Positions 9,021 through 14,798 of a DNA stretch of 42,598 bases are shown in pieces (position 1 is the first letter of the stretch; each line of letters begins with the position of its first letter). The position numbers and the translations under genes are program-made. The stretch is from Phycisphaerales bacterium (lineage in GTDB: Bacteria > Planctomycetota > Phycisphaerae > Phycisphaerales > UBA1924): assembly GCA_016741915.1 (NCBI GenBank), contig JACVCS010000027.1, forward strand, positions 1 to 42,598, read 5' to 3'. Below the pieces are notes generated by a model that was given only the letters and a program-made list of their open reading frames with translations, did no database searches and was not told the origin of the DNA.

Positions 9021-9935
9021 ATGCTCGCGCACACGTCGCTTCAGAATGCCCGGATGAATCGCCCGTCGGTTGCTCGTCCCCGCGGCGGGTTCACCTATGT
9101 CGAGATGCTCGTGGTGCTGATCATCATCGGACTGCTGGTGGCGATCTCGCTGCAGGTCGGTCGCGCGGTGAGCGAGGGCGGGCGGCTGCGACAGACCGAG
9201 GCGACGCTTCGCGTGCTCGATCAATCGCTGACGGCGTATATGGCCGAGAACCCGGGGCAGTTCCCCGGTGAGATCGTCGACGCTCGCGGCGAGGTGTATC
9301 CGATGATCGACGGTCGCTGCTTGAACGCGTGGAATGGCGATCAGGCGAACGTCGCGCCGGCGTGGCCGAGCCTTGGGCTGTATCTTTCGGTGGTGACGAA
9401 GAACGGCAAGATCGCGCCGACGATCACGGGATTGGACTCGTCGCTGATCCAGGTCGTGAACTTCCCGGCGCAGCAGCCTGGCTTTACGCAGCCGGAAGAG
9501 CAAGTGGGGAGCAACACGCGAGCACAACAGTTGTTCACCGTGCTCGACGGGTGGGGGCGGCCGTTCCGGTTCGTGCATCCGAAGTACGACGGCGGATACG
9601 GCGACGTCTTCAAGCCTGTCGGCGGAACGGGGACGGGGTTCACCAGCGTTGGGCGCGGGAATCTTGAACTGCAGCTCCCCACGGCTGGTGGCGGAAATCG
9701 GAACGTGCGGTTCCGTCGCTCGGCCATGCCGTTCAATCCGGACGGCGGCAACTACACCGCGGGCGATGGATCGGGCAATGGCGCGTGGGTTGGTGACGCG
9801 GACGAGGGGTTGTGTGCGGCGGATCGGCCGTACTTTTACTCGGCCGGGCCCGACGGCAACCCGGGCACGCGCGGGGACAACGTGTACTCGGTGAAGCCGT
9901 CGTTCCCCGCTGAGAGCGGCACGTCTGGGCAGTGA
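9021..9935 (+). CDS. Type IV pilin-like / type II secretion pseudopilin protein
   Basis: The start is the ATG at 9021, 9 bases after a clear GGAGG; upstream in-frame GTG codons lack this. The 304-residue product has a leader ending RPRGG, then FTYVEMLVVLIIIGLLVAIS, the class III signal cut by prepilin peptidase between Gly and Phe, with Glu at mature position 5. The rest of the hydrophobic helix runs to residue ~45. The globular domain that follows is Gly/Asn-rich with W and F strands and ends in a typical pseudopilin-like segment (YFYSAGPDGNPGTRGDN) suggesting a metal-binding loop. It could be a minor pilin or a pseudopilin of a type II secretion system. No pilus assembly genes adjoin it. 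Confidence 0.88.
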   Translation: MLAHTSLQNARMNRPSVARPRGGFTYVEMLVVLIIIGLLVAISLQVGRAVSEGGRLRQTEATLRVLDQSLTAYMAENPGQFPGEIVDARGEVYPMIDGRCLNAWNGDQANVAPAWPSLGLYLSVVTKNGKIAPTITGLDSSLIQVVNFPAQQPGFTQPEEQVGSNTRAQQLFTVLDGWGRPFRFVHPKYDGGYGDVFKPVGGTGTGFTSVGRGNLELQLPTAGGGNRNVRFRRSAMPFNPDGGNYTAGDGSGNGAWVGDADEGLCAADRPYFYSAGPDGNPGTRGDNVYSVKPSFPAESGTSGQ

Positions 9936-9954
9936 CGGCTGGTGAAGCGACCGA

Positions 9955-9975
9955 CGGCGTGAAGGCGTCACGCCG
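9955..9975 (+). terminator. Stem-loop after the pilin-like gene
   Basis: An 8-bp perfect stem (CGGCGTGA / TCACGCCG) with a 5-base loop lies 20 bases after the stop codon. There is no T-tract, so its activity as a terminator is uncertain. Confidence 0.35.
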
Positions 9976-10122
9976 GGTGGGGAGAGATCTGGTGGTGCGG
10001 ACGCGGAAGTGAAGCTGGGCCGGGTGTTCGGGGTGCAGCGGCGGCCGAGGGTCCGAGAGCCTGGCAAATGCGTCGATAAAGGTGGCAAGCCGGCGGAGTG
10101 CGGGCTACGATCTGATCACAGA

Positions 10123-10196
10123 CGGGGCGTAGCGCAGCTTGGTAGCGCGTTTGGTTCGGGACCAAAAGGTCGGAGGTTCAAATCCTCTCGCCCCGA
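10123..10196 (+). tRNA. tRNA-Pro (anticodon CGG)
   Basis: A 74-base cloverleaf. The acceptor CGGGGCG pairs with CGCCCCG over 7 bp. The D-arm is GCGC/GCGC with TTGG in the loop. The anticodon stem TTTGG/CCAAA holds the loop TTCGGGA, giving anticodon CGG, which reads CCG. The T-arm is GGAGG TTCAAAT CCTCT. The discriminator is A and CCA is not encoded. The sequence closely follows the usual bacterial tRNA-Pro pattern. Confidence 0.95.
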
Positions 10197-10207
10197 TTGA
10201 CGATTGA

Positions 10208-10246
10208 AACGCCCGCAAGGCAAGCACTTGCGGGCGTTGTCGTTTT
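10208..10246 (+). terminator. Rho-independent terminator of tRNA-Pro
   Basis: A perfect 12-bp stem (AACGCCCGCAAG / CTTGCGGGCGTT) with a 7-base loop is followed by GTCGTTTT, 11 bases after the tRNA. Confidence 0.85.
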
Positions 10247-10556
10247 GAGGATACGGACGCAACGGCTATGGCCTATCACATCACGCCTCGCTCCGCACTG
10301 AAGCACCGTCCTGCTACCGATCACTGGATGACGGGCTTGAGTGCATGGCGGGGTACATCGATGTTGTTGAGCGGCTGACGCCGGTGGCGTATATCGGGCA
10401 GTTGTGACCGGGCGTTGTGTTCGATGAGCGAAGCCTCGACCGAAGGAGTGGAGAAGAACGCAAAGTCCCTCCTCTCTTCTGTAATCTGCGCCGATTTGCT
10501 CGAAGATTGAGCTTGACGGCGTGGATCAACTCCTGCAAGCAACTCGTGCGGAGTTT
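10247..10556. other. Gap between tRNA-Pro and rtcR with no supported gene
   Basis: No frame of convincing composition or recognisable product lies in these 310 bases; the short open frames are arginine/serine-rich shadows. A 7-bp hairpin (GCGGAGT TTTC ACTCCGC, 10545-10562) overlaps the rtcR stop codon and might help end the minus-strand transcript, but no T-tract follows. I found no repeat of the tRNA-Pro 3' end here, so there is no sign of an integration site. Confidence 0.5.
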
Positions 10557-12161
10557 TCACTCCGCGGTTGGCTTCACATCCGCCCACGTGATACCAAACC
10601 GTGCGAGGTATTTTCGCAGGCGGTCGGCGTCGTTGCCGCTGGTCTTTTTCTTTCGCGATTCGGAGAAGAGTTCGCGGCCAGCTTCGGAGATTGATCGGCT
10701 TCTTTGGCAGACGCTCAGTACGTCGGCGAGTTGGACGCGGTCGAAGCGGTCGAGTTCGCTCGCGCGGGCTTCGCCCATGATTCGGCCGCAGATGTCGATG
10801 GTGGAGTGCTTGTCGGTCGGAGTCTTCCACGCGCTTCGCAGGCGGAGGATCTCGGCCTCGCTGACGGGCTCGGTGATTCGCCCGGCGGGGGAGAGCGTGG
10901 CCATGCGGGTGACCGAGGCGGCGAGGTCGCGGAAGTTTCCCGTCCATTGAGCCTCGTTCGAGTTGGCGAAGGCGAGGTACCGCTGGCGGGCTTCGGTGCT
11001 GAAACGCACTGTGCGGCCGGTGCGCTTGGCGAACTGCACAAGCTCGTAGTCGAGGTTCGGCTCGATGTCCTCTCGGCGGTCTTTCAGCGCGGGGAGCCGG
11101 AAAGTCCAGAGGTTGATGCGTGCGAGCAGGTCGTCGCGGAAGCGGCCCTCGGCGACGTGGTGGAGCAGTTCGCGGTTTGTACCGACGATGAGACGGAAGT
11201 CGCTGGTGATCTCTTCATCGGCGCCGAGAGGGAGGAAGCGTTTCTCCTCGAGCGCACGGAGGAGCATGGCCTGTTCGTCGAGGCCCAGTTCGCCGATCTC
11301 GTCGAGGAAGAGCACGCCCGTGTGGGCGGAGCGGAGCAGGCCCGGTCGGTCGGCCGCGGCACCGGTGAAGGCACCTTTCTTATGCCCGAAGAGGGTGGAC
11401 ATGGCGGTGTCGCCGCGGAGGGTGGCGCAGTTGATCTCGACGAACGGACCTTCGACCTGACGGCGGTGTTTCTTCAGCTCGTAGATCCGGCGCGCAAGAT
11501 GGCTCTTGCCGGCACCTGTCGGTCCGGTGAGAAGGATCGGATCGACGGAGTTTGCGGCGACGTGTTCGAGCTCTTCGATCAGCGCGTTGAAGGCTGGGTT
11601 GCGGGTGGCGATGCCTGATTTCAGGCCCGTGATGTTGTCGGAAAACTCACGCTGGAAGCGGGCGGCGATCGAGTTGTACTTCGACAGGTCGAGATCGATG
11701 ATGCGGTACTCGCCAGCGGGGTCGTTGGTTTTGAACGCCGGGCTGGTCTGGATGAGCTTGGCGGGGAATCGCTTGGTCTCTGCGAGGAGGAAGAGGCAGA
11801 TCTGTGCGACGTGGGTGCCGGTGGTGATGTGGAGGAGGTACTCCTCGTTCTCCTGGTCGAAGGTGTACGCGGATGCGAAGTCGTGCAGGGCGGTGAAGAC
11901 CTCTTCAAAATCCCAAGGGTCGCGCGGGTCTACGAGATGAAGCCGGACCTCGGTGTTTGGCGAGATCTGGGCGATGTCCTCGCGGACGAGCTTGGCGAGC
12001 GAGGTGCCCATACGCGGATAGAGCAGTTCGAGGCGATCGACGGCGAAGTCGTCGTGCTGGGCGAGCGAGACGGTGGGCCGCCAGCGCTCCCAGCGGTTGA
12101 GCGATTTTCCGGTGTCGAGGGTGGTGCCGAGGAGTCCGAAGATGACGCGTTTGGGTGTCAT
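10557..12161 (-). CDS. rtcR: RtcR, sigma54-dependent activator of the RNA-repair operon
   Basis: The 534-residue product follows the RtcR layout. Residues 1 to ~180 form the RtcR-specific N-terminal domain (a divergent CARF fold, with FGLLGTTLD at the start and LLHITTGTHVAQI at 109-121). The AAA+ domain has Walker A GPTGAGKS (213-220), the sigma54-contact loop GAFTGA (263-268) and Walker B LFLDE (284-288). The C-terminal ~60 residues form a Fis-like helix-turn-helix. In Salmonella the N-terminal domain binds broken 5' tRNA fragments ending in cyclic phosphate, which triggers oligomerisation and transcription of rtcBA; that is known of the family, not shown here. The gene is divergent from rsr with the promoter region between them. 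A GATAAT box lies just upstream. Full length and intact. Confidence 0.96.
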   Translation of the reverse strand: MTPKRVIFGLLGTTLDTGKSLNRWERWRPTVSLAQHDDFAVDRLELLYPRMGTSLAKLVREDIAQISPNTEVRLHLVDPRDPWDFEEVFTALHDFASAYTFDQENEEYLLHITTGTHVAQICLFLLAETKRFPAKLIQTSPAFKTNDPAGEYRIIDLDLSKYNSIAARFQREFSDNITGLKSGIATRNPAFNALIEELEHVAANSVDPILLTGPTGAGKSHLARRIYELKKHRRQVEGPFVEINCATLRGDTAMSTLFGHKKGAFTGAAADRPGLLRSAHTGVLFLDEIGELGLDEQAMLLRALEEKRFLPLGADEEITSDFRLIVGTNRELLHHVAEGRFRDDLLARINLWTFRLPALKDRREDIEPNLDYELVQFAKRTGRTVRFSTEARQRYLAFANSNEAQWTGNFRDLAASVTRMATLSPAGRITEPVSEAEILRLRSAWKTPTDKHSTIDICGRIMGEARASELDRFDRVQLADVLSVCQRSRSISEAGRELFSESRKKKTSGNDADRLRKYLARFGITWADVKPTAE

Positions 12162-12181
12162 GCGATCTGATGGTATACGAA

Positions 12182-12187
12182 ATTATC
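12182..12187 (-). promoter_or_regulatory. Possible -10 box for rtcR
   Basis: GATAAT on the minus strand matches the TATAAT consensus at 5 of 6 positions and lies 20 bases before the rtcR ATG, implying a very short leader. No good -35 is visible at 16-18 bp, so this is weak. Confidence 0.3.
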
Positions 12188-12205
12188 CAAAAAGATAGAT
12201 TTGAG

Positions 12206-12218
12206 TCGCATTGTGCGA
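12206..12218. promoter_or_regulatory. Small palindrome, candidate RtcR upstream activator site
   Basis: TCGCA-TTG-TGCGA is a perfect 5-bp inverted repeat centred about 50 bp upstream of the -24 element of the rsr promoter, between rtcR and rsr. The symmetry and place suit a dimeric activator, but a single short repeat proves little and RtcR sites often lie further upstream. Confidence 0.3.
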
Positions 12219-12260
12219 ACAAAAACGAGGATCTGAACCCGGAATCGAGGGTTGGAGAGT

Positions 12261-12276
12261 TGGCACGCGACGTGCA
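12261..12276 (+). promoter_or_regulatory. Sigma54 (-24/-12) promoter of the rsr-Y RNA-rtcBA operon
   Basis: TGGCAC GCGAC GTGCA matches the sigma54 consensus TGGCAC-N5-TTGCA with one change. The GG (12262-12263) and GC (12274-12275) are separated by exactly 10 bases, as sigma54 requires. Transcription should start near 12287, leaving a leader of about 125 bases before rsr. The divergent rtcR gene encodes the needed type of activator. Confidence 0.78.
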
Positions 12277-12400
12277 AATGGGGTGTTGTCGACGCGGCGT
12301 GTGAGCTGCGGCGGTGGGGGGGGGGAAGGGGGAAAGGTGGCAGAGTCGGCGGGGATGGGAGGGAAGCGGGTGGGGCGGGGAAGGCCGCGCGTTGGTTTTT

Positions 12401-12410
12401 GGAGGTGATC
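12401..12410 (+). promoter_or_regulatory. Very strong ribosome binding site of rsr
   Basis: GGAGGTGATC is a full-length complement of the 16S rRNA 3' end, one base before the ATG at 12412. Most genes in this window have weak or no Shine-Dalgarno, so rsr seems set for high translation once induced. Confidence 0.8.
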
Positions 12411-12411
12411 T

Positions 12412-14007
12412 ATGGCGAACAAGTCACTGTTTGCATCGCTGATGGGGAAGATGATGCCGCGGGCGGACGCGCGGAACAACGCGGGCGGCGTGGCGTACGC
12501 GATGACCTCGAAGCAGGCGCTGGCGCAGTACGCCGTGACGGGTTGCTTCAACGGCACGTTCTATGCGGACGCGGATGAGCAGCTTGCGAAGGTGATCGAG
12601 CTTGCGCGCGATGTCGAGCCCGAGTTTGTGGCGCGTGTGGCGCTGTATGCGCGGACGAAGGGGAACATGAAGGACACGCCGGCGGTGCTGGTGGTGTTGC
12701 TGAGTGTCGTTTCGCCCGGGCTGATGGCGGAGGTCTTTGATCGCGTGATCGATTCGCCGCGGATGCTGCGCAGCTTTGTGCAGATCGTGCGGTCGGGCGT
12801 GGTCGGGCGGAAGAGCCTGGGCACGCTTCCGAAGCGGCTGGTGATCCGGTGGATCGAGTCGAGGTCGGACGAGCAGATCTTCCGCGCGTCGGTGGGTGCG
12901 AACCCGTCGCTGGCGGACGTGATCCGGATGGTGCACCCGAAGCCGACGACGGCGACGCGGGCGGCGCTGTTCGGGTACCTCGTGGGCAAGCCGCACGACG
13001 CGACGGAGCTGCCCCAGCTTGTCAAGGACTTCGAGTCTTTCAAGGCGAATCCCTCGTCATTCGGCGGTGACGCGCTGCCGGACGTGCCGATGGAGATGCT
13101 CACGAGCCTTGCGTTGCAGAAGCCGCATTGGAAGGCGCTGGCGCTCAAGGCGTCGTGGCAGACCCTTCGGATGAACCTGAACACCTTTGCACGTCAAGGC
13201 GTGTTCGATGATCCGTCGACGGTTCAGCGGGTTGCGGCGAAGCTTCGGGACGCGCAGGCGATTGCGCGTTCGCGGGTCTTCCCGTACCAACTGATGGCGG
13301 CCTTCACGAACGTCGGCAAGAACGTGCCCTCGGAAATCCGCGAAGCGTTGCAGGACGCGATGGAGATCGCGATCGGCAACGTGCCGACGATCGACGGGAA
13401 GGTGTGGGTCTTTCCGGACGTTTCGGGCTCGATGCAGTCGCCGGTCACGGGTTATCGCAAGGGTTCGTCGAGCAAGGTTCGGTGCATCGACGTTGCGGCG
13501 CTGGTCGCGGCGGCTGTGGTGCGCAAGAACCCGGGCGCGGGCGTGCTGCCCTTCAGCGACGGCGTCGTCACGATGACGCCGGCGTTGAACCCGCGGGACA
13601 GCGTGATGACCAACGCTCAGCGATTGGCCTTGCTGCCCTCGGGCGGCACCAACTGCGCGGCGCCGCTGGCGGAACTGAATCGGCAGAGGCTTCGCGGCGA
13701 CCTGCTGATCTACGTCTCCGACAACGAGTCGTGGATCAACAGTAACGGCGCGAACGCCCTTCGTGGAACGACCGAAACGATGGTCCAGTGGCGAGAGTTC
13801 AAGCGGCGGAACCCGAAGGCCAAACTTGTGTGCCTTGACGTGCAACCCGCGGGCACAACCCAAGCGCCGACAAGCGGCGACGTGCTGAACATCGGTGGCT
13901 TCGGCGATTCGGTCTTCAGTGTGATCGCGGAGTTCAACAACGGAACGCTCAATCCCGACCATTGGGTGTACGTCATCGAGAAGGAGTCAATCAGAGTGAT
14001 GAGTTGA
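12412..14007 (+). CDS. rsr: Rsr, bacterial Ro60 orthologue (TROVE + vWA-like domain)
   Basis: Ro60 proteins are RNA-binding rings that hold Y RNAs and misfolded RNA; in Deinococcus the Y RNA tethers the ring to polynucleotide phosphorylase. This 531-residue protein has the TROVE region at about residues 20-330 with helical HEAT-like repeats (DEQLAKVIELARD, FVARVALYARTKGNMKDTPAVL). The vWA-like domain follows, with an intact metal site DVSGSM (336-341) and later SGGTNC and YVSDNES. Length matches the family. The start is fixed by the perfect ribosome binding site. It is the first gene after the sigma54 promoter and is followed directly by three Y-RNA-like genes, its expected partners, then rtcB and rtcA, as in the Salmonella rsr-yrl-rtcBA locus. 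Confidence 0.96.
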   Translation: MANKSLFASLMGKMMPRADARNNAGGVAYAMTSKQALAQYAVTGCFNGTFYADADEQLAKVIELARDVEPEFVARVALYARTKGNMKDTPAVLVVLLSVVSPGLMAEVFDRVIDSPRMLRSFVQIVRSGVVGRKSLGTLPKRLVIRWIESRSDEQIFRASVGANPSLADVIRMVHPKPTTATRAALFGYLVGKPHDATELPQLVKDFESFKANPSSFGGDALPDVPMEMLTSLALQKPHWKALALKASWQTLRMNLNTFARQGVFDDPSTVQRVAAKLRDAQAIARSRVFPYQLMAAFTNVGKNVPSEIREALQDAMEIAIGNVPTIDGKVWVFPDVSGSMQSPVTGYRKGSSSKVRCIDVAALVAAAVVRKNPGAGVLPFSDGVVTMTPALNPRDSVMTNAQRLALLPSGGTNCAAPLAELNRQRLRGDLLIYVSDNESWINSNGANALRGTTETMVQWREFKRRNPKAKLVCLDVQPAGTTQAPTSGDVLNIGGFGDSVFSVIAEFNNGTLNPDHWVYVIEKESIRVMS

Positions 14008-14020
14008 TGGTGAGGGTGGC

Positions 14021-14060
14021 CCCTCCCCACACTTGCCCCGCAAGGGAAGTGTGGGGAGGG
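14021..14060 (+). other. Long perfect hairpin right after rsr
   Basis: CCCTCCCCACACTT pairs with AAGTGTGGGGAGGG over 14 bp. After one bulged G, three more CCC/GGG pairs close a CGCAA loop. It begins 13 bases past the rsr stop codon and has no T-tract, so a simple terminator is unlikely. It could be an RNase III or processing site that separates rsr mRNA from the Y RNAs, or a 3'-end stabiliser or partial attenuator. Confidence 0.75.
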
Positions 14061-14136
14061 TGACGGGGGGGGAGAGGTCAACGGACGGGGACAGAGAAGG
14101 CCAAGGTGAGAACTCGAAACATGAAAGGAGAATGAA

Positions 14137-14282
14137 CGGTCGGGGCGAATGCGCGGTTGGGAGTACATGGCTCGGTCACGCTCCGGAGTCGGAGCGAATG
14201 CGGGTTCGAATCTCGCACCACGGGCAACCGTGGACCGTCGTCGAAAGACGAAACTCTCGCCCGGAACTTGTCGCCCCGGTCG
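14137..14282 (+). ncRNA. Y RNA 1 (YrlA-like, permuted tRNA mimic without D-arm)
   Basis: A 146-base RNA folded by hand. The terminal stem is 14137-14148 with 14271-14282 (12 bp, two wobbles). An internal loop (ATGCG / GAACTTG) follows, then an upper stem 14154-14163 with 14254-14263 (9 of 10 paired). Inside are a 6-bp hairpin 14180-14195 (like a long variable arm), a T-arm 14200-14216 with the canonical loop TTCGAAT, an acceptor-like hairpin 14218-14233 (CCACGG GCAA CCGTGG), and a GAAA-tetraloop hairpin 14239-14250 where a D-arm would be. The order T-arm, acceptor hairpin, D-position is a circularly permuted tRNA, the layout of YrlA-type Y RNAs. It shares CGAATGC and GGAGTACA with Y2 and Y3. 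It lies directly behind the Ro60 gene. Confidence 0.82.
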
Positions 14283-14318
14283 ACCGGCGGGGATCGGTGA
14301 TTGATGAGCCGAGCCCGA

Positions 14319-14467
14319 CGGTCCACGACGAATGCTCGGTGGGACTACACGTACAAAACGTCCAGGTCACGGGTTCGAATCCCGTCGGCTCCGCTTGATT
14401 GATGTGGGGCCGTAGCTCAGCTGGAAGAGCGGGAAAAAGTCTCATCAACTCTTGCCGTCGTGGATCG
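14319..14467 (+). ncRNA. Y RNA 2 (YrlA-like, permuted tRNA-Ala mimic)
   Basis: A 149-base RNA. The terminal stem is 14319-14330 with 14456-14467 (12 bp, one wobble). The upper stem is 14338-14346 with 14438-14446 (9 bp). The mimic reads a variable loop AGGTC, a T-arm 14369-14385 (ACGGG TTCGAAT CCCGT), acceptor 3' strand 14386-14392 (CGGCTCC), a 13-base loop, acceptor 5' strand 14406-14412 (GGGGCCG), TA, and a D-arm 14415-14430 (GCTC / GAGC with GG in the loop). The acceptor strands pair over all 7 positions. Apart from their order, both halves read like a bacterial tRNA-Ala; the anticodon arm is replaced by the junction to the Y stem and a small ACGT hairpin (14349-14361). Modification enzymes that read T-arm and D-arm should recognise it; that is inference from known YrlA RNAs. 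Confidence 0.88.
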
Positions 14468-14482
14468 ACGGGTTTGGAATGC

Positions 14483-14558
14483 AACCTCGTAGCTCAGTAG
14501 GAATCAGAGCGCCGCACTACGAATGCGGAGGTCGCAGGTTCGAATCCTGCCGGAGTTA
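14483..14558 (+). tRNA. tRNA-Arg(ACG)-like gene with impaired acceptor stem
   Basis: A collinear cloverleaf. D-arm GCTC/GAGC (14492-14495, 14507-14510) has G18G19. Anticodon stem CCGCA/TGCGG (14512-14516, 14524-14528) holds CTACGAA, anticodon ACG. Variable loop AGGTC is followed by a T-arm 14534-14550 (GCAGG TTCGAAT CCTGC) and discriminator A. The acceptor strands AACCTCG (14483-14489) and CGGAGTT (14551-14557) give five Watson-Crick pairs, one T-G wobble and one C-A clash at position 4:69. Swapping two adjacent bases would make it perfect. CCA is not encoded. It sits 15 bases after Y2 and 20 before Y3. It may be a genuine tRNA-Arg with a weak stem, a decaying copy, or a decoy; sequence alone cannot decide. 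Confidence 0.75.
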
Positions 14559-14565
14559 TTGGAAT

Positions 14566-14586
14566 GGATCGGCGGCGTGCCGATCC
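14566..14586 (+). other. Hairpin competing with the terminal stem of Y RNA 3
   Basis: GGATCGGC (14566-14573) pairs perfectly over 8 bp with GCCGATCC (14579-14586) across a 5-base loop. The second strand is also the outer part of the Y3 terminal stem, so the two folds exclude each other. It could delay Y3 folding until upstream RNA is cleaved, or serve as a processing signal after the tRNA-Arg-like gene. Confidence 0.6.
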
Positions 14587-14730
14587 CGGGCGAATGCAGG
14601 CCGGACTACATTTGATCTGCTGGTTGCGGGTTCGAATCCCGCCCCGTAATGCTGAATGTGGCGGAGCGGGTAGCTCAAGTGGCGAGAGCGTGCAGGAATG
14701 TCTGGCCGAGATTCGTCGCTCGGGATCGGC
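14579..14730 (+). ncRNA. Y RNA 3 (YrlA-like, permuted tRNA mimic)
   Basis: A 152-base RNA. The terminal stem is the longest of the three, 14579-14593 with 14716-14730 (15 bp, one wobble). The upper stem GGCCGGAC / GTCTGGCC (8 bp) lies at 14599-14606 with 14700-14707. The mimic has a 5-bp anticodon-like stem 14616-14620 with 14692-14696, a T-arm 14626-14642 (GCGGG TTCGAAT CCCGC), a short acceptor hairpin 14643-14647 with 14666-14670, TA, and a D-arm 14673-14689 (GCTC / GAGC with GG in the loop). The 5' strand carries CGAATGC and GGACTACA as in Y1 and Y2. It ends 68 bases before the rtcB start. Confidence 0.85.
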
Positions 14731-14798
14731 GCGGCGCTGAGCGAGACGATGTGGTTGTTGAGTGGTGCTGATCGTTGATCGGCGGAAGAGGTGCGAGT

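Noticed and set aside
10123..10556. Integration site of a mobile element at tRNA-Pro
   Set aside because: No integrase gene and no repeated tRNA 3' end were found downstream.
10417..10950. Small ORFs between tRNA-Pro and the rtcR 3' end
   Set aside because: Low-complexity Arg/Ser-rich frames that extend into antisense rtcR sequence.
10704..11618. A 304-codon plus-strand frame opposite rtcR
   Set aside because: Exactly antisense to the AAA+ domain of RtcR and without any recognisable feature.
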